Assembly (NCBI GenBank): GCA_900553645.1
Contig: USEE01000073.1
Coordinates: 1 to 6,790, forward strand
DNA: 6,790 bases
Direction: 5' to 3'
From: an uncultured Eubacteriales bacterium
Lineage (GTDB): Bacteria > Bacillota_A > Clostridia > Christensenellales > Aristaeellaceae
The notes below the pieces were generated by a model, which saw only the letters and a program-made list of their open reading frames with translations, had not been told where the DNA came from and did no database searches. The translations under genes were made by a program, and so were the position numbers. Positions 5,582 through 6,790 of the stretch are shown piece by piece (position 1 is the stretch's first letter; every line of letters begins with the position of its first letter).

Positions 5582-6790
5582 ATGCAATATACCGTCGCCA
5601 TTGCCGATGATGAGGAAATGATGCTGAACGGCCTTACGCGCCTGATACCATGGGAAGAAATGGGCTATCGCGTCGCGACTGCGGTGGAAAGCGGCCGCGG
5701 ATTGATTGAATTTTTAGAAGACAACGCGGTGGACGTAGTGCTTTCCGATATACGCATGAACGATATGGACGGCATGGACGTGGCGCGCTATATCCATGCG
5801 AACTGCCCAAACACCGTTATCGTATTGATAAGCGGATATTCGGAGTTTTCGTATGCGCGTCAGTCGATCGAGTTTGGCGTATACAAATACATGCTAAAGC
5901 CGGTCTCTGTGGACGAGATGCGCGCGCTTATGGCCGACGTGCGCGGTGAAATCGAAAAGCGCCGCAGCGCCAGCCGCATGGCCGAGCAATATAATGAAAT
6001 GCGGCTAAGCCTTAGGGAAAGGTTCATGATCGAAGCGGCGGCCGGCGAACTGCGTGACGAACGCAAGCTGAAAAAGCGCGCGCGGCAGGCCGGGATCAGT
6101 CCTGCAAACATGGGGTACGGCTGCATGGTGGTCAGCATAATATCGCTGAAAGGCAATGCGACATACGGCACTGAGCTGATACGCGGCAACATAATGCGGC
6201 TTAACCCGGGGGTCAGCGTATTTGTACTGTATGAAGAGGCCGACTGGCTGCGCGTGCTGCTTGTGGAAAAAACTCCGGGCATACTTCCCGCGGCGGAGCG
6301 TGCGGACGAGTTTGCACAGGAGATCGCGCACTCGCTGTACCACAGCGCCGGGCTGGATGTGGGAGTATACGTCTATACCGAAAAAAGCTATAAGAGCCTG
6401 AGCGAGTTTTGCAGATACGGCTTTGCCGCATGGAACCTGCCCGTAATTGAGGACGAGCAGAGGGCGCCGGGAGTATATAATAATCTTTCGCTGAGGAACG
6501 ATATAATCAAAGCCATGCGCGAAAACCGCCTGGACGATATGCGCAAAAACCTGCGGGAGTATATGACGGTATGCGCCGCGCCCACGCGCGGGCTATGGCA
6601 TTCCAGATTCATGGCGCGCGTTATACTTTGGGACATTGCAAGGGCGATAGACGAAAGCGAACAGCTCGTGCATTTGCCGGACGAAGAAAAGCTGATACGC
6701 GCCTCCAGCCCCGAGATGATTGCGGAGCAGGTGATGTACGAGTATCAGAAAATGCTGGAGTTCCATGCGCAGGAACAGAAGCGTCAGGAT
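5582..6790 (+). CDS. YesN-like two-component response regulator, 3' truncated by window edge before the expected AraC-type DNA-binding domain
   Basis: The frame is open for 403 codons from the ATG to the window end. Residues 1 to about 120 are a complete receiver domain: acidic pocket Asp9-Asp10, phospho-acceptor Asp56 in VVLSDIRMNDMDGMDV, Ser84 in LISGYSEF, and Lys106 in MLKPVS. The ADDE start, LIPWEEMGY and SGYSEFSYARQSIEFGVYKYMLKP are typical of the YesN class. A charged, probably coiled-coil linker (about 115-165) leads into a middle region of about 235 residues, also usual for this class. YesN-type proteins run to about 500-540 residues and end in an AraC-type helix-turn-helix, so that domain should begin shortly beyond the edge; it is not seen here. 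The cognate YesM-type sensor kinase is also outside the window. The gene diverges from the flavoenzyme operon and shares its promoter region, which makes that operon the obvious regulatory target (inference). Confidence 0.9.
   Translation, partial: MQYTVAIADDEEMMLNGLTRLIPWEEMGYRVATAVESGRGLIEFLEDNAVDVVLSDIRMNDMDGMDVARYIHANCPNTVIVLISGYSEFSYARQSIEFGVYKYMLKPVSVDEMRALMADVRGEIEKRRSASRMAEQYNEMRLSLRERFMIEAAAGELRDERKLKKRARQAGISPANMGYGCMVVSIISLKGNATYGTELIRGNIMRLNPGVSVFVLYEEADWLRVLLVEKTPGILPAAERADEFAQEIAHSLYHSAGLDVGVYVYTEKSYKSLSEFCRYGFAAWNLPVIEDEQRAPGVYNNLSLRNDIIKAMRENRLDDMRKNLREYMTVCAAPTRGLWHSRFMARVILWDIARAIDESEQLVHLPDEEKLIRASSPEMIAEQVMYEYQKMLEFHAQEQKRQD

Noticed and set aside
5392..5601. A 69-codon minus-strand frame whose stop overlaps the start of the 893-aa gene (ATGA)
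   Set aside because: It begins inside the response regulator gene, crosses both predicted promoters, has no ribosome binding site and resembles no known small protein. The overlap is coincidental.
5860..6636. Several minus-strand frames of 70-140 codons opposite the response regulator
   Set aside because: They lie opposite a receiver-domain protein with all catalytic residues in place; the Ser/Arg-rich translations are shadow-like.

Overview
The window carries four protein-coding genes and no RNA genes, insertion sequences or CRISPR array. It looks like chromosomal DNA of a Bacillota/Clostridia-type bacterium. The reasons are GAGGTGA/GGGAGGA ribosome binding sites, AT-rich sigma-A-like promoters, a YesN-type response regulator, and an AAA-ATPase-like/PD-(D/E)XK protein of a family common in anaerobic Clostridia and Bacteroidota. 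Base composition is moderately GC-rich by eye. I cannot name the genus.

Layout, left to right. (1) Positions 2-838, plus strand: the C-terminal half of an AAA-ATPase-like/DUF1703 nuclease-fold protein, cut by the left edge. (2) Positions 839-914: a strong hairpin (849-882) between convergent genes. (3) Positions 5395-915, minus strand: a two-gene operon of FAD-dependent oxidoreductases. The promoter-proximal gene encodes 893 aa, with extra beta-rich domains at both ends. The second gene encodes a 591-aa paralogue (595 aa if a less likely GTG start is used). They are 23 nt apart, and that gap contains the second gene's ribosome binding site. (4) Positions 5396-5581: a compact divergent control region. 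(5) Positions 5582-6790, plus strand: a YesN-like response regulator, cut by the right edge before its expected AraC-type DNA-binding domain.

Working model (inference): the divergent two-component regulator controls the flavoenzyme operon, and the flavoenzymes oxidise or reduce a carbohydrate-like or glycoside substrate in the cytoplasm. The control region fits this. The regulator has a near-consensus promoter (TTGAAA-N17-TATTAT). The operon has a perfect TATAAT whose bases overlap the other promoter's -10, no recognisable -35, and an imperfect 18/19-bp direct repeat where an AraC-family activator would be expected to bind. The substrate of the flavoenzymes cannot be read from the sequence. 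The most interesting parts of the window are this flavoenzyme pair and its shared promoter region.
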